Assembly (NCBI RefSeq): GCF_004571175.1
Contig: NZ_CP038273.1
Coordinates: forward strand, 2,480,001 to 2,544,000
Source of the DNA: Legionella israelensis
GTDB taxonomy: Bacteria > Pseudomonadota > Gammaproteobacteria > Legionellales > Legionellaceae
Direction of reading: 5' to 3'
DNA: 64,000 bases
The position numbers were made by a program, and so were the translations under genes. This document shows, piece by piece, positions 29,204-38,507 of the stretch; the stretch's first letter is position 1; every line of letters begins with the position of its first letter. Under the pieces are notes generated by a model that was not told where the DNA came from, did no database searches, and worked only from the letters and a program-made list of their open reading frames with translations.

Positions 29204-29617
29204 ATGGCGGCTCAAGAATGCTGGGAGTTGTATGACAGAATGCGTATTCACTTGGCCAATAAAGGCTATACAGAAGTAAGGCCGGCACCACCAATGGAAT
29301 TAGGTTTTTTAAAACAAACCATGGGAGGCTTAATTCCCAAAGTAATTGCATTTATTAACGCAACTCATTCGACTGATATGCCTACTGAGACCTTTAAACG
29401 CTCCATGCCTTGGTTTAAAAATTTATTGGGCAATAATGGCGCGGCTGTGTTGATTTATATCTATTGGCAACCAAGCGCTGCACTAGTAAATGAAGTGATG
29501 CAATTAGGAAAAGGAAGTTTGGGTTATGGGCAAGTAGTTGCCGGGGTTTATGATCTTTTCAGTAACCAATATTGGGTGTCAGATCATATGGGCTGGCCTA
29601 ATGAAATTTTTCATTAA
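29204..29617 (+). CDS. Conserved-looking hypothetical protein
   Basis: A 137-residue protein starting at an ATG with AAGGGACGG upstream. It has no signal peptide; a weakly hydrophobic stretch (NNGAAVLIYIYWQP) lies near the middle. I do not recognise the family. It is well formed, with unbiased composition and a good ribosome binding site, so it is probably a real gene. It follows the broken effector-like gene by about 190 bases and may be a separate transcript. Confidence 0.55.
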   Translation: MAAQECWELYDRMRIHLANKGYTEVRPAPPMELGFLKQTMGGLIPKVIAFINATHSTDMPTETFKRSMPWFKNLLGNNGAAVLIYIYWQPSAALVNEVMQLGKGSLGYGQVVAGVYDLFSNQYWVSDHMGWPNEIFH

Positions 29618-29619
29618 AG

Positions 29620-29742
29620 CCTGTCAGAGGACTTAAACCAAAGCATATCCTTGTACTTGTCAAGCACTGTGAAAAGCAAGATAAAAATCCGGCGACCATT
29701 AAAAATTACATGGCGAAGCTACACAAAGTGGCATCGTCCTAA
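29620..29742 (+). pseudogene. Fragment of a tyrosine-recombinase N-terminal domain
   Basis: Forty codons without a start read VRGLKPKHILVLVKHCEKQ and ATIKNYMAKLHKVASS. The RGLKPxHI ... TIKNxMAxL pattern is that of the SAM-like N-terminal domain of phage/ICE integrases. A related but non-overlapping piece of an integrase lies at 48253-49526. Short, so moderate confidence. Confidence 0.4.
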
Positions 29743-29767
29743 ACTTTTGTTGTTAAGAAACTATTCT

Positions 29768-31045
29768 TTAGCCCAATTTCCGTCGACTTGTTTTTGTATT
29801 TGATGGTTGAATTCGTTCTTTTTTCACACCTGTTCCAGACCCTGTCCATTTATTTTTTGAAGAACATTTCTTTTTAGTGGCCTTAATCTCAATGGGTGAA
29901 GTGGGCAGATTATGTTTAGGCTCAAAATGTTCAATTTCCTTACGCTGAATTTTTGTTTTAATCAATTTTTCAATTGAGTGCAATTGACCTACTTCATCTG
30001 CACTTACCAAAGAAATCGCTAATCCATGAGCACTCGCACGACCTGTTCGGCCAATACGATGAACATAATCTTCTGCTACCTGCGGTAAATCAAAATTTAT
30101 CACGCAGGGTAATTCTACAACGTCTAATCCTCTAGCGGCGATATCTGTTGCAACTAAAATATTTAATTCCCCTGATTTAAACTCAGCCAATGCCTTTGTG
30201 CGTTGTGACTGAGATTTATTACCGTGAATTGCCACAGCATAGATATGATTTGCATCTAACTGCTTAACCAATTTATTCGCTCCATGCTTTGTTCGCATGA
30301 ATACAAGCGTTTGCCCCCATTGATTTTTATGAATGAGATGGCTTAAGAGCTCTGCTTTTCGACTTTTATCAACGGGATGTATGATTTGTTTCACAGACTT
30401 AGCGGTAGTATTACGAGGCGCTACATCAATTTCTACAGGCTGATTTAATATCCCTTTAACTAATTTGCGAATCTCATCAGAAAAAGTTGCTGAAAAAAGT
30501 AAATTCTGTCTATTTTTGGGCAATAGCTGTATGATTCTTTTTATATCATGAATAAATCCCATATCAAGCATTCTATCTGCTTCATCTAAGATTAATGTAT
30601 CAACTTGATCAAATTGAATTGCATTCTGTCGATACAAATCAATCAAACGTCCGGGAGTTGCTACCAATAATTCAACACCTGCCCGTAATTTCATCATTTG
30701 CGGATTAATTTTAACTCCACCGAACACAACAGTTGAACGAAGATTCAAATGACGGCCATATTTCACAATACTTTCATACACCTGGGCTGCCAATTCTCGT
30801 GTAGGTGTGAGAATTAATACCCTTGCTCGGTTACTTTTCGTAGGAGGTTTATCAGATATATTTTGTAAAACAGGCAGTACAAAACCCGCTGTTTTGCCAG
30901 TGCCTGTTTGCGCTGAAGCGATAACGTCTTTACCCGATAATATAGCAGGGATTGCTTTCAATTGAATAAGAGAGGGTTCATCGTATCCTAGCTCACTAAC
31001 AGCAAGAAGAAGGGGTTTAATTAAACCTAAAGATTTAAAATTCAT
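29768..31045 (-). CDS. rhlE: DEAD-box RNA helicase, RhlE type
   Basis: 425 residues from the ATG at 31045 (TAGGAA upstream); a start 54 bases earlier gives an implausible N-terminus. Conserved helicase motifs in order: Q-motif region ([14 protein letters not shown]), [37 protein letters not shown], and HRIGRTGRA. The C-terminal tail is short and basic ([12 protein letters not shown]), as in RhlE-like proteins that act on ribosomal or structured RNA. It stands alone on the minus strand. Confidence 0.85.
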   Translation of the reverse strand: MNFKSLGLIKPLLLAVSELGYDEPSLIQLKAIPAILSGKDVIASAQTGTGKTAGFVLPVLQNISDKPPTKSNRARVLILTPTRELAAQVYESIVKYGRHLNLRSTVVFGGVKINPQMMKLRAGVELLVATPGRLIDLYRQNAIQFDQVDTLILDEADRMLDMGFIHDIKRIIQLLPKNRQNLLFSATFSDEIRKLVKGILNQPVEIDVAPRNTTAKSVKQIIHPVDKSRKAELLSHLIHKNQWGQTLVFMRTKHGANKLVKQLDANHIYAVAIHGNKSQSQRTKALAEFKSGELNILVATDIAARGLDVVELPCVINFDLPQVAEDYVHRIGRTGRASAHGLAISLVSADEVGQLHSIEKLIKTKIQRKEIEHFEPKHNLPTSPIEIKATKKKCSSKNKWTGSGTGVKKERIQPSNTKTSRRKLG

Positions 31046-31234
31046 TATGTTCCTAGGTAATAGAGGGCTTTTTATTAGAAATAAATAAAATTGACTCAAT
31101 GTGATATAATAAAAAGCAATTATATCATAGATTATCTACGCACAGAGCAAAGCAGCTTAAATTGATTTTTCTTTTGTACAGGGATAAACTCCCCACAGTT
31201 GGTAGTTGGATTCTTATTCCCGGCAGCTCTGAGT

Positions 31235-32086
31235 TTAATACTCCGGACTTGAGCGGCCAAAGGATAATGCCTTAATAGCTTGAATAATTCTTTTACTCAC
31301 TGAATTATTGTGTTTTTCAGGTCTATACACTAAACAAATCTCATCTCTAAAGACAGGCGCATCTTTTAGTTTTATAAGATGATGATATTGAGATGCAACT
31401 CTTGTGGGTAAAATACCATATCCAAGGCCGAGAGAAGCTAATTTAGCCACAACCTCCAGGTTAGAGGAATTCAGCATACCACTAAAATGTGTCTTTTGCT
31501 TGATTTTTTTAAGTATATATTGTGATTGAGCAAGGTTTTTATCATAAATAAGTTTATCTTGTGCATCCTGGGCATAAAAGATTGTAACCTCATCAATACA
31601 TAGCTTTCTAATCACAAGATCAGGATGTTCTATTGGATTAACAATGATACCAAAATCCGCCTCCCAACTAATCACCTTTTCAGCCATCTCTCTTGAAAGG
31701 CCATGAATAAAATTAAAATCAAGCTTTGGAAAATCAATCTGAAGTTTTGGCAAAAAAAATTCGAGCGTGTAAAGAGCAACTGAAGGGTGAATTGCAATAG
31801 TATAACTCCCTTGAACAAGGCCTGATTCAGGATTAGCAATATTTTGAACCTGTTCCCACTCATATAATAAACGATGAGAACGCTTCTGAAACTCCTCCCC
31901 AAGTTTCGTGAGCTGGACACCATTTTTAAGCCTAATAAAAAGCGCTCCGCCAAGCTTACGCTCAAGTCTTTTAATCGCATAACTAAGTGCAGGCTGAGAT
32001 ATTCCTATGATCTCAGAAGACCTCGTTACATTCAGGGTTTCACTAACCACTATAAAATACTTTATATCGCTCAATAATAAAGACAT
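31235..32086 (-). CDS. LysR-family transcriptional regulator next to the isocyanide genes
   Basis: 283 residues from the ATG at 32086 (alternative 42 bases upstream). N-terminal winged helix-turn-helix: FIVVSETLNVTRSSEIIGIS and QPALSYAIKRLERKLGG. The rest is a LysR substrate-binding domain (GLVQGSYTIAIHPSVALYTLE onward). It is transcribed away from the pvcA-like gene across about 110 bases, the classic arrangement for a LysR protein controlling the divergent operon. The effector is unknown. Confidence 0.88.
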   Translation of the reverse strand: MSLLLSDIKYFIVVSETLNVTRSSEIIGISQPALSYAIKRLERKLGGALFIRLKNGVQLTKLGEEFQKRSHRLLYEWEQVQNIANPESGLVQGSYTIAIHPSVALYTLEFFLPKLQIDFPKLDFNFIHGLSREMAEKVISWEADFGIIVNPIEHPDLVIRKLCIDEVTIFYAQDAQDKLIYDKNLAQSQYILKKIKQKTHFSGMLNSSNLEVVAKLASLGLGYGILPTRVASQYHHLIKLKDAPVFRDEICLVYRPEKHNNSVSKRIIQAIKALSFGRSSPEY

Positions 32087-32195
32087 ACCATTATGAATTA
32101 AAAATAAGGCATAAATAAATTTTATCATTTTAATAAAAAAAACTCATTTTATTTATCAATGGAATGCTTGTAATATCATTTCAGGAGGTAAAAAA
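32087..32195. promoter_or_regulatory. Divergent control region between lysR-type gene and pvcA
   Basis: The region is AT-rich. ATAAATAAA (about 32112-32120) and TTTATTTAT (about 32149-32157) form an inverted pair about 28 bases apart that could bind the LysR protein. Given the base composition this may be chance. AGGAGG precedes the pvcA start. Confidence 0.3.
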
Positions 32196-33251
32196 ATGAA
32201 CAACACAGCTTTTGATTTAAAAAAAACACAGAATCATTCTGTTAAAGGTTTCAAACTTAAAAAGTTATCAAAAAGGGATTCTGCTACAAAGATGGCCGAA
32301 AGAATTTTAGCTGAGGTGATGATTTTTCGACGTACTTCAGAGTCCATGCCCTCATGTAGCAATATAGATTGCCTAAGATGCACTTCGCCTCATTTACCAA
32401 AGATAATCTCTGCGGTTAAACATAATAAGCCCATTAGGTTTGTATTACCGGCCTTCCCTGGAAAGTCACCAAACCCTGAAAAAGTGCTGGGACCATTACC
32501 CGACCTGGCTGAAAAACTTTCACTTCATTTTCTTGGAAATCTTTGTCTGGCAATCAAAAAATTTTATACGCCCGGAATTAAAATTATTCTGTGCTCGGAT
32601 GGAAGAGTGTTCAGTGACGTGGTTGGAATGAAGGAAAATAATGTAACCGACTACCAAATTGAACTCGATAAAATGATAGAGGAAATGTCCCTTTCCGATA
32701 TATCAACCTTTAACCTCGATGATTTTTATAAGGGACTTCATTTTGTCCAAATGCGTACTGAACTTATGAAAACTTATGGAAAATCACTGGATTTTTTCAA
32801 ACAAAAGGTTCACAAGGGTGCAAAACCCGAAGCAACCCCCGACGAACTTGAAGTTAACCGTATGTATCGTGGCATCACTCGTTTTATATTTGAAGACGCG
32901 ATGTACAATGGACAAACAAAAACCCGCTCTGCTATCCAGAAAGAATCACGTTACAAAGCGTACGAGGTTATCAGAAGAAGCAATGCCTGGAGTCAATTAA
33001 TTGCCGAGCATTTTCCTGAGGCTGTTCGACTGTCTATTCACCCACAGACTTGCGGCTCAACAAAATTAGGAATTCGTTTAATTAGAGATGAAATCTGGAT
33101 GACCCCATGGCATGGTGTTGCCCTTGAAAGCAAAGAGCACTATGTCTTAATGAAGCGCTGCAAAGCTGAATCTTTAGGAGCAAAATTAATTTATTCATCT
33201 GATGGACGTCACAGTCATTTTAAATTACCAGATGGAGTAAACTATGAATGA
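32196..33251 (+). CDS. pvcA: PvcA-type isonitrile (isocyanide) synthase
   Basis: A 351-residue member of the PvcA/DIT1 family, which converts the amino group of tyrosine or tryptophan to an isonitrile using a carbon from ribulose-5-phosphate. Family blocks are visible: RFVLPAFPGKSPNP, VLGPLPDLAE, ILCSDGRVFSDVVG, RLSIHPQ and, near the end, the TPWHGV segment. AGGAGGT lies seven bases before the ATG. Its end overlaps the PvcB-type gene by eight bases (ATGAATGA region), so the two are co-translated. The amino-acid substrate cannot be decided from sequence. Confidence 0.88.
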   Translation: MNNTAFDLKKTQNHSVKGFKLKKLSKRDSATKMAERILAEVMIFRRTSESMPSCSNIDCLRCTSPHLPKIISAVKHNKPIRFVLPAFPGKSPNPEKVLGPLPDLAEKLSLHFLGNLCLAIKKFYTPGIKIILCSDGRVFSDVVGMKENNVTDYQIELDKMIEEMSLSDISTFNLDDFYKGLHFVQMRTELMKTYGKSLDFFKQKVHKGAKPEATPDELEVNRMYRGITRFIFEDAMYNGQTKTRSAIQKESRYKAYEVIRRSNAWSQLIAEHFPEAVRLSIHPQTCGSTKLGIRLIRDEIWMTPWHGVALESKEHYVLMKRCKAESLGAKLIYSSDGRHSHFKLPDGVNYE

Positions 33252-34080
33252 TAAAGTCACTGCTCTTAAACCATTTGGTGCACTCATAGAGCCTAAAGGT
33301 GAAAATACGAAGCTAACAGACCTGGATATAAATAACTTACGTAACTTATTTTCACAGAAACAACTCTTGATATTGAGAGGATTTGACACTTTTCAAAACG
33401 CCGATGACTTTTCTAATTATTGTGAGCAATGGGGTAAGGTTAGTATTTGGCCTTTTGGAAAGGTACTGGAATTGATTGAGCAGGAAAACCCAACAGATCA
33501 CATTTTTGATAATAATTATGTTCCACTGCATTGGGACGGTATGTATCGCCCACAGGTGCCTGAGTATCAAATTTTTCATTGTGCAAAAGCGCCTTTGCCT
33601 GGACAAGGAGGAAGAACAACTTTCTCAAACACAATTTTAGCTTTAAAGTATGCTTCTGATGAAATAAAAGAACTTTGGAGTAAGGTAACTGGTATCTACC
33701 AGAGAAAAATGGAATTTTATAATAGTAAGACGGTATCCCCTGTTATCACAAAACACCCTTATAAGGACTTTTCGGTCATTCGCTACAATGAACCTCCCTC
33801 TCAAGATAAAAGGCATTTTGTAAATCCACCCAATCTTGAGTTTGCTGGTCTTAGCCATGAAACATTGGATTACTTTCATCAAAGTATGAAAAAAGCATTG
33901 TATTCCCCCCATAATTTCTATGCTCATGAATGGCAAACTGGAGATATCGTCATTGCAGATAATTTTTCACTGTTACATGGTAGAGAGGAATATGTTTCAA
34001 AATCTTCTCGCCACATTCAACGAGTTCATGTTTTAAGCAATCCTCCTTATGATAACCCTGGTTTGGAGTATTACGAGTGA
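33244..34080 (+). CDS. pvcB: PvcB-type Fe(II)/2-oxoglutarate dioxygenase
   Basis: 278 residues of the TauD fold. The iron ligands are His-Trp-Asp (PLHWDGMY) and the distal His in FSLLHGREE, with a 2-oxoglutarate Arg in HIQRVHV. PvcB enzymes oxidise the isonitrile amino acid from PvcA, either desaturating with loss of CO2 to a vinyl isonitrile or keeping the carboxylate. The gene overlaps pvcA at its start and the monooxygenase at its end (GAGTGAGC), consistent with a tight operon. Confidence 0.88.
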   Translation: MNDKVTALKPFGALIEPKGENTKLTDLDINNLRNLFSQKQLLILRGFDTFQNADDFSNYCEQWGKVSIWPFGKVLELIEQENPTDHIFDNNYVPLHWDGMYRPQVPEYQIFHCAKAPLPGQGGRTTFSNTILALKYASDEIKELWSKVTGIYQRKMEFYNSKTVSPVITKHPYKDFSVIRYNEPPSQDKRHFVNPPNLEFAGLSHETLDYFHQSMKKALYSPHNFYAHEWQTGDIVIADNFSLLHGREEYVSKSSRHIQRVHVLSNPPYDNPGLEYYE

Positions 34081-35513
34081 GCACACAAATTGCAGACATT
34101 CTAATTGTAGGGGCAGGTCCGGTAGGACTTATGTGTGCTTACCTGGGAAAATTTTGTGGTTTAAACATAATTATTGCTGATAAGACTGATGCGCCTATCG
34201 AAATAGGTAGAGCAGATGCCCTTAACGCGCGCAGCTTACAATTACTTGAGATAGTCGATTTATTTACTGAACTCTATCCTTTAGGTAAAACATGTAACAC
34301 TAGCTCAGTATGGGCAGATGGAAAATTTCTCTTAAGACAATCTTCATGGTGGGAGGAGTTGGAAGGCTGTTTGCATAAACATTTCCTTATGCTTGGTCAA
34401 GCTTATGTAGAGAAACTATTGGATGAAAAACTGAAAACAATGGGGGCTGCTGTAAAACGTTCAACAGCCATTGAAGATATCGAGATTAACGGGGCGGGAT
34501 GTCTTACCACCCTTTCAAATGGCGAACGCATTCAATCAAGCTATGTCATTGGCGCAGATGGTGCCCGGTCCTTTGTTAGAAATCACTTTAAAATACCGTT
34601 TGAGATCATACGACCCCAAATGATATGGGCCGTCATAGATGGCATTATAGACACCGACTTTCCAAAAGTACCCGAGATTATCGTCTTTCAGACTGAAACA
34701 TCCGATGTGGCCTGGATTCCAAGAGAAGGGAAAATGGATAGATTTTACATAAGAATGGATAGGAAAGAATTTACCTTAGAAGAAGCGATTAACAAAATAA
34801 ATCATGCAATAAAGCCTCACACTATAAAGTTCAAGGAAATACTCTGGTCTTCACAGTTTTCCGTCAAAGAGTCGGTTGCCGAACAATTTTTCATACACGA
34901 TCGTGTTTTTCTTACCGGTGATGCAGGCCATATTCATTCCGTTAACGGCGGACAAGGGCTCAACACGGGCCTTGCCGATGCATTTAATCTCATGTGGAAA
35001 TTAAATATGGTTATTCATTGTGGCGCCCCGAAGTCATTTTTGCAAAGTTATGAAGATGAACGAAGACCGGTTGCTTTAAGCGTCATTGAGACTTCTGGTG
35101 AACTGGTTCGTTCAACCAAGTATTCACAAAATAAAACACATGCACAAGATTACGTCAAAATTGTTCAAAAACGTGCGGGAAACATCACTGGGATGGGTAT
35201 TCGATATGGAGCTCAGGGCTTGCCTGGCTCGCGACTTTTTGATTTTGAAATTTATAAGGGCATCACCAAAACACGAATCTATTCTCTTCTTAACTATACG
35301 AAGTTTACCCTACTCATCTTTGGCGATTGTGAATTCAAGCTTCAGATTCCAGAATTTATAAAAACCATTCAAATTTACCCAGACAGATACAAAGAAAACT
35401 TTTGGACGAAGAGCACTCAATATATAAACCAGGCTGTTTTAGTAAGGCCTGATAGCTACATCCACTCTTTTGCACCCCTTGAAAAAGTTGAATCTCTGGC
35501 AAGATTATGGTGA
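34077..35513 (+). CDS. FAD-dependent aromatic-type monooxygenase
   Basis: 478 residues, GTG start overlapping pvcB by four bases. Flavin monooxygenase class A marks: GAGPVGLMCAY (ADP-binding), GADGARSFVR (the DG motif binding FAD and NADPH) and GDAGHIHSVNGGQGLN followed by ADAFNLMWKL (second FAD motif). Proteins of this PHBH/TfdB type usually hydroxylate aromatic rings, which would suit a tyrosine-derived vinyl isonitrile. This differs from the two-component hydroxylase type I recall for PvcC, so the end product is probably not the same as in Pseudomonas. Confidence 0.85.
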   Translation: MSTQIADILIVGAGPVGLMCAYLGKFCGLNIIIADKTDAPIEIGRADALNARSLQLLEIVDLFTELYPLGKTCNTSSVWADGKFLLRQSSWWEELEGCLHKHFLMLGQAYVEKLLDEKLKTMGAAVKRSTAIEDIEINGAGCLTTLSNGERIQSSYVIGADGARSFVRNHFKIPFEIIRPQMIWAVIDGIIDTDFPKVPEIIVFQTETSDVAWIPREGKMDRFYIRMDRKEFTLEEAINKINHAIKPHTIKFKEILWSSQFSVKESVAEQFFIHDRVFLTGDAGHIHSVNGGQGLNTGLADAFNLMWKLNMVIHCGAPKSFLQSYEDERRPVALSVIETSGELVRSTKYSQNKTHAQDYVKIVQKRAGNITGMGIRYGAQGLPGSRLFDFEIYKGITKTRIYSLLNYTKFTLLIFGDCEFKLQIPEFIKTIQIYPDRYKENFWTKSTQYINQAVLVRPDSYIHSFAPLEKVESLARLW

Positions 35514-35541
35514 AAAATTTCATCTTTTTAGCAGTAAGCAT

Positions 35542-35576
35542 GTTGACTTGATTTAGGAAAATCAACTTCCTTTTTC
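35542..35576 (+). terminator. Weak terminator-like hairpin after the monooxygenase
   Basis: GTTGACTT and AAAATCAAC can pair with one mismatch around a short loop, followed by TTCCTTTTT. It sits in the 137-base gap before the ATP-grasp gene. The stem is weak, so partial termination at best. Confidence 0.3.
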
Positions 35577-35650
35577 TGCCGCATTGTTATTATTGTTCAA
35601 ATTAACATATCAGCTTATGTTTAAAAAACTCAAAGAACGGAGTATCAGAT

Positions 35651-36877
35651 ATGAACAGACCAGTCGTAATTGTTGATCCATTATCTTCCGGAGTAGAGCT
35701 CGCACCAGCTTTTAAATCTCGAGAAATATCTGCGATTGCAATTCTTTTAAAATCCACGGACTGGATAGGTTTTGGAGCAAAAATCCGGGCTTCAGATTTT
35801 ATCGAGATTATTCCAGAACAACCAAATCTTGTAGAGTTACTTAGGAAATACAATCCTCTTGCCATTATTCCAGGTACTGAGAAAGGTGTTCTCCTCGCCG
35901 AAACTCTGGCAGCAACCTTAACACCGCGGTTCGCCAATGATTCCAGCAAATCACTTAATAGATTACATAAAGCGCTAATGCAAAAATCCTTGAATGAGGC
36001 TGGTATTCCGGCTCTTAAGACATTCAATACCTCATCAGAAACTGAAGTGGAAAACTGGATTAAGGTAAATGAATTAACCGATTCACCGCTTATCATTAAA
36101 CCGCCGATATCTGCCGGCAGTGATAAAGTCTTCCATATTCCAGCAAAAGGAGATTGGAAAAAAGCTTTCAACCGTGTTTTGACTGAGCCATCTAAAATTA
36201 CTGGGAAAATGAATGAAACGGTTGTCGTGCAGGAACAAGCTATTGGCACGGAATTCGCCGTGGGTACCGTCAGCGCCAATGGAAAACACTATTTGGCTCA
36301 TTTAATCAAATACAATAAAATAGCATCAAGTCATCGCAAAACCGTTTACGACTACGTTGAGTTTGTGCCTTATAGTGAGAAAATGCATGGCGAATTTTTT
36401 GATTATACTCAAAAAGCACTTGATGCTTTGGGTATTCGCTGGGGAGCAGCTCACAATGAAATCATTCTCACTGATAAAGGTCCTCGCCTTATAGAAACAG
36501 GAGCCCGAATGTGCGGCGGCCCCGTTGTAAGTTTTGCACGAGAAGCGACTGGTAGTAGTCAGGCAGATAAATTAGTTGAAATTTTTGCCGATGGCGATGT
36601 CATAACAAAAGACTATGTTTTTGAAAAAACCGTTGTTCCTGTTTTTTTAAAATCACCAGCAAAAGGGAAAATATCAAATATTGAAGTTTTCGCAGATGTT
36701 TCAAAATTACCGACTTTTCTCAATGAACATATTTGGTTTAAAAACGGTGACATTGTACCAGAAACAGTAGACTATCTAACGAGCATTGGCATTATTGCCT
36801 TAGCTGGAGACCGCGACTCCATTTTCCTAGATTACGTGAAAATTCGACAGTTAGAATCAAAATTAATGGTATTTTAA
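35651..36877 (+). CDS. ATP-grasp ligase associated with the isocyanide operon
   Basis: A 408-residue ATP-grasp enzyme. The central domain has PLIIKPPISAGSDKVF (glycine-type loop over ATP), VVQEQAIGTEFAVG and, at the metal site, HNEIILTDKGPRLIETGARMCG with Glu and Asn-type ligands. The architecture is that of amino-acid ligases (carboxylate-amine ligases such as BacD) more than purine enzymes. It lies 137 bases after the monooxygenase on the same strand. It may couple an amino acid to the isocyanide product, but membership of the operon is inferred from position only. Confidence 0.78.
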   Translation: MNRPVVIVDPLSSGVELAPAFKSREISAIAILLKSTDWIGFGAKIRASDFIEIIPEQPNLVELLRKYNPLAIIPGTEKGVLLAETLAATLTPRFANDSSKSLNRLHKALMQKSLNEAGIPALKTFNTSSETEVENWIKVNELTDSPLIIKPPISAGSDKVFHIPAKGDWKKAFNRVLTEPSKITGKMNETVVVQEQAIGTEFAVGTVSANGKHYLAHLIKYNKIASSHRKTVYDYVEFVPYSEKMHGEFFDYTQKALDALGIRWGAAHNEIILTDKGPRLIETGARMCGGPVVSFAREATGSSQADKLVEIFADGDVITKDYVFEKTVVPVFLKSPAKGKISNIEVFADVSKLPTFLNEHIWFKNGDIVPETVDYLTSIGIIALAGDRDSIFLDYVKIRQLESKLMVF

Positions 36878-37071
36878 TACTATTAGCACGTATTTTTTGT
36901 CTATTAACTTATTCAATCTTTGCTTTAATCTCTTTTACAGAAATAATTAATTGCAGTATTTTAAAGCTACCCAAGTTAATCATTTTATCATTAGTGCTAA
37001 CATTACTATATTGATAATAAATTTCAGACCACTTAATAAAGAGGAATGTTAATTATTTAAAGGATTAAGTC

Positions 37072-38010
37072 ATGTCAAAATTTCACAATATTTTGTTTGT
37101 CAGTCATGGATTAGGCGGAGAAGATGAAGGGTTAAAAAAAGCGCTCCAACTGGCGAGTGCAAACCAAACCTCATTAACTATTCTCATAGCATGCCCATCA
37201 TTTCCAGATAGCCTAGGTGAATATAAAACTTCTTATGAACAATCCATCATTGAGCGAATGGAACAAGAGATTAAAGCTACAAAATCAGCTCTAAAAATCA
37301 GTAAAAAGAAACTCAACATTCATCTCGAGCTTGAATGCGGATCTGCACCGGATGTTCGTATTATTCAATATGCGCTAAGACATTCTCATGACTTACTGAT
37401 AAAACAAGCCGAAACAAGTCCTAATCAAAGAGGTTTTAAAGCCTTAGATATGGAATTATTACGAAAATGTCCTTGCCCCTTATTTATGGTTCGTCCTGCA
37501 AAACATACAGGTAAAGAAATCAAGATAGCCGTTGCAATTGATCCCAAAAATGAAGAACAGGTCGGCAGAGAGCTTTCTCTTGACCTTCTTAAGTACGCAT
37601 CTTCTCTGACTCACCACAACTCAGGACAACTGGATATTGTCTCATGTTGGCTTTTTCGACTTGAAGAATACCTAAGGGATAATATTTGGATAAAGGTTTC
37701 TGAATCTGAGTTAGATAAAATGGTTTTAGATGAAAAACATGAACAAAGCAAGGCGTTAGAGGCTATTATTAAAGACTCCAATATTCAAGAAAATTATCAA
37801 ATTCATTTGCAAAAAGGCCTTCCTGAAGAAGCCATTCCTTCTTTTGTTGAGCATCATGAAATCGACATTTTAGTCATGGGCACTGTTGCACGAACCGGAA
37901 TATCAGGTTTTATCATCGGCAATACCGCCGAAAACATCCTGCAAAAAATTAACTGTTCATTGCTGGCATTAAAACCTCAGGGGTTTGTTTCTCCTGTAAA
38001 AGCTTATTAA
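37072..38010 (+). CDS. Tandem universal stress protein (UspE-like)
   Basis: 312 residues forming two Usp domains, about 1-142 and 150-303. The second has the nucleotide-binding signature MGTVARTGISGFIIGNTAENIL in loose form (Gly-rich loop, then S/T); the first is degenerate at this place. The ATG has AAAGGA upstream. It ends 13 bases before a cation-ATPase gene, so the two were probably co-transcribed, as often seen with stress-type P-type ATPases. Soluble cytoplasmic protein. Confidence 0.85.
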   Translation: MSKFHNILFVSHGLGGEDEGLKKALQLASANQTSLTILIACPSFPDSLGEYKTSYEQSIIERMEQEIKATKSALKISKKKLNIHLELECGSAPDVRIIQYALRHSHDLLIKQAETSPNQRGFKALDMELLRKCPCPLFMVRPAKHTGKEIKIAVAIDPKNEEQVGRELSLDLLKYASSLTHHNSGQLDIVSCWLFRLEEYLRDNIWIKVSESELDKMVLDEKHEQSKALEAIIKDSNIQENYQIHLQKGLPEEAIPSFVEHHEIDILVMGTVARTGISGFIIGNTAENILQKINCSLLALKPQGFVSPVKAY

Positions 38011-38507
38011 GTGGGGACTTTTCATGTTAAAGAATTGCCTTAAAAAACACCAGGGTAACTGGCATGTTCTGCCAGTTGAAAAGGTATTGACCTGGCTTGA
38101 AACTGATATTCAAGGATTAAATCAAGAAGAGGTTTTTAAAAGACAGGAAGCGTTTGAGCCCAATAGAATACCTGAAAAAGCCAAAGAATCCATCATTTTG
38201 CGTTTTTTCCGACATTTTAATCATATCCTGATTTATGTGCTTTTGTTTGCGGCAATGATTACAGCCTTACTGAATCACTGGATAGATACGGTTGTCATAC
38301 TTGCTGTTGTGGTGGTTAACGCTTGTATCGGATTTATACAGGAGGGCAAAGCAGAAAAGGCGCTTGATGCCTTACGACAGATGTTATCGCCCACGGCTAC
38401 AGTTATTCGACAGGAAGAGCGACAGACCATCCCTGCCAAAGAACTGGTACCTGGAGATATCGTGCTTCTGGATCAACTATGTCTTAACCGTTTTTTTAAA
38501 TTTAATT

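Noticed and set aside
35602-36279. Long open frame antisense to the ATP-grasp gene
   Set aside because: Shadow of a strong coding frame; no homology pattern or ribosome binding site.
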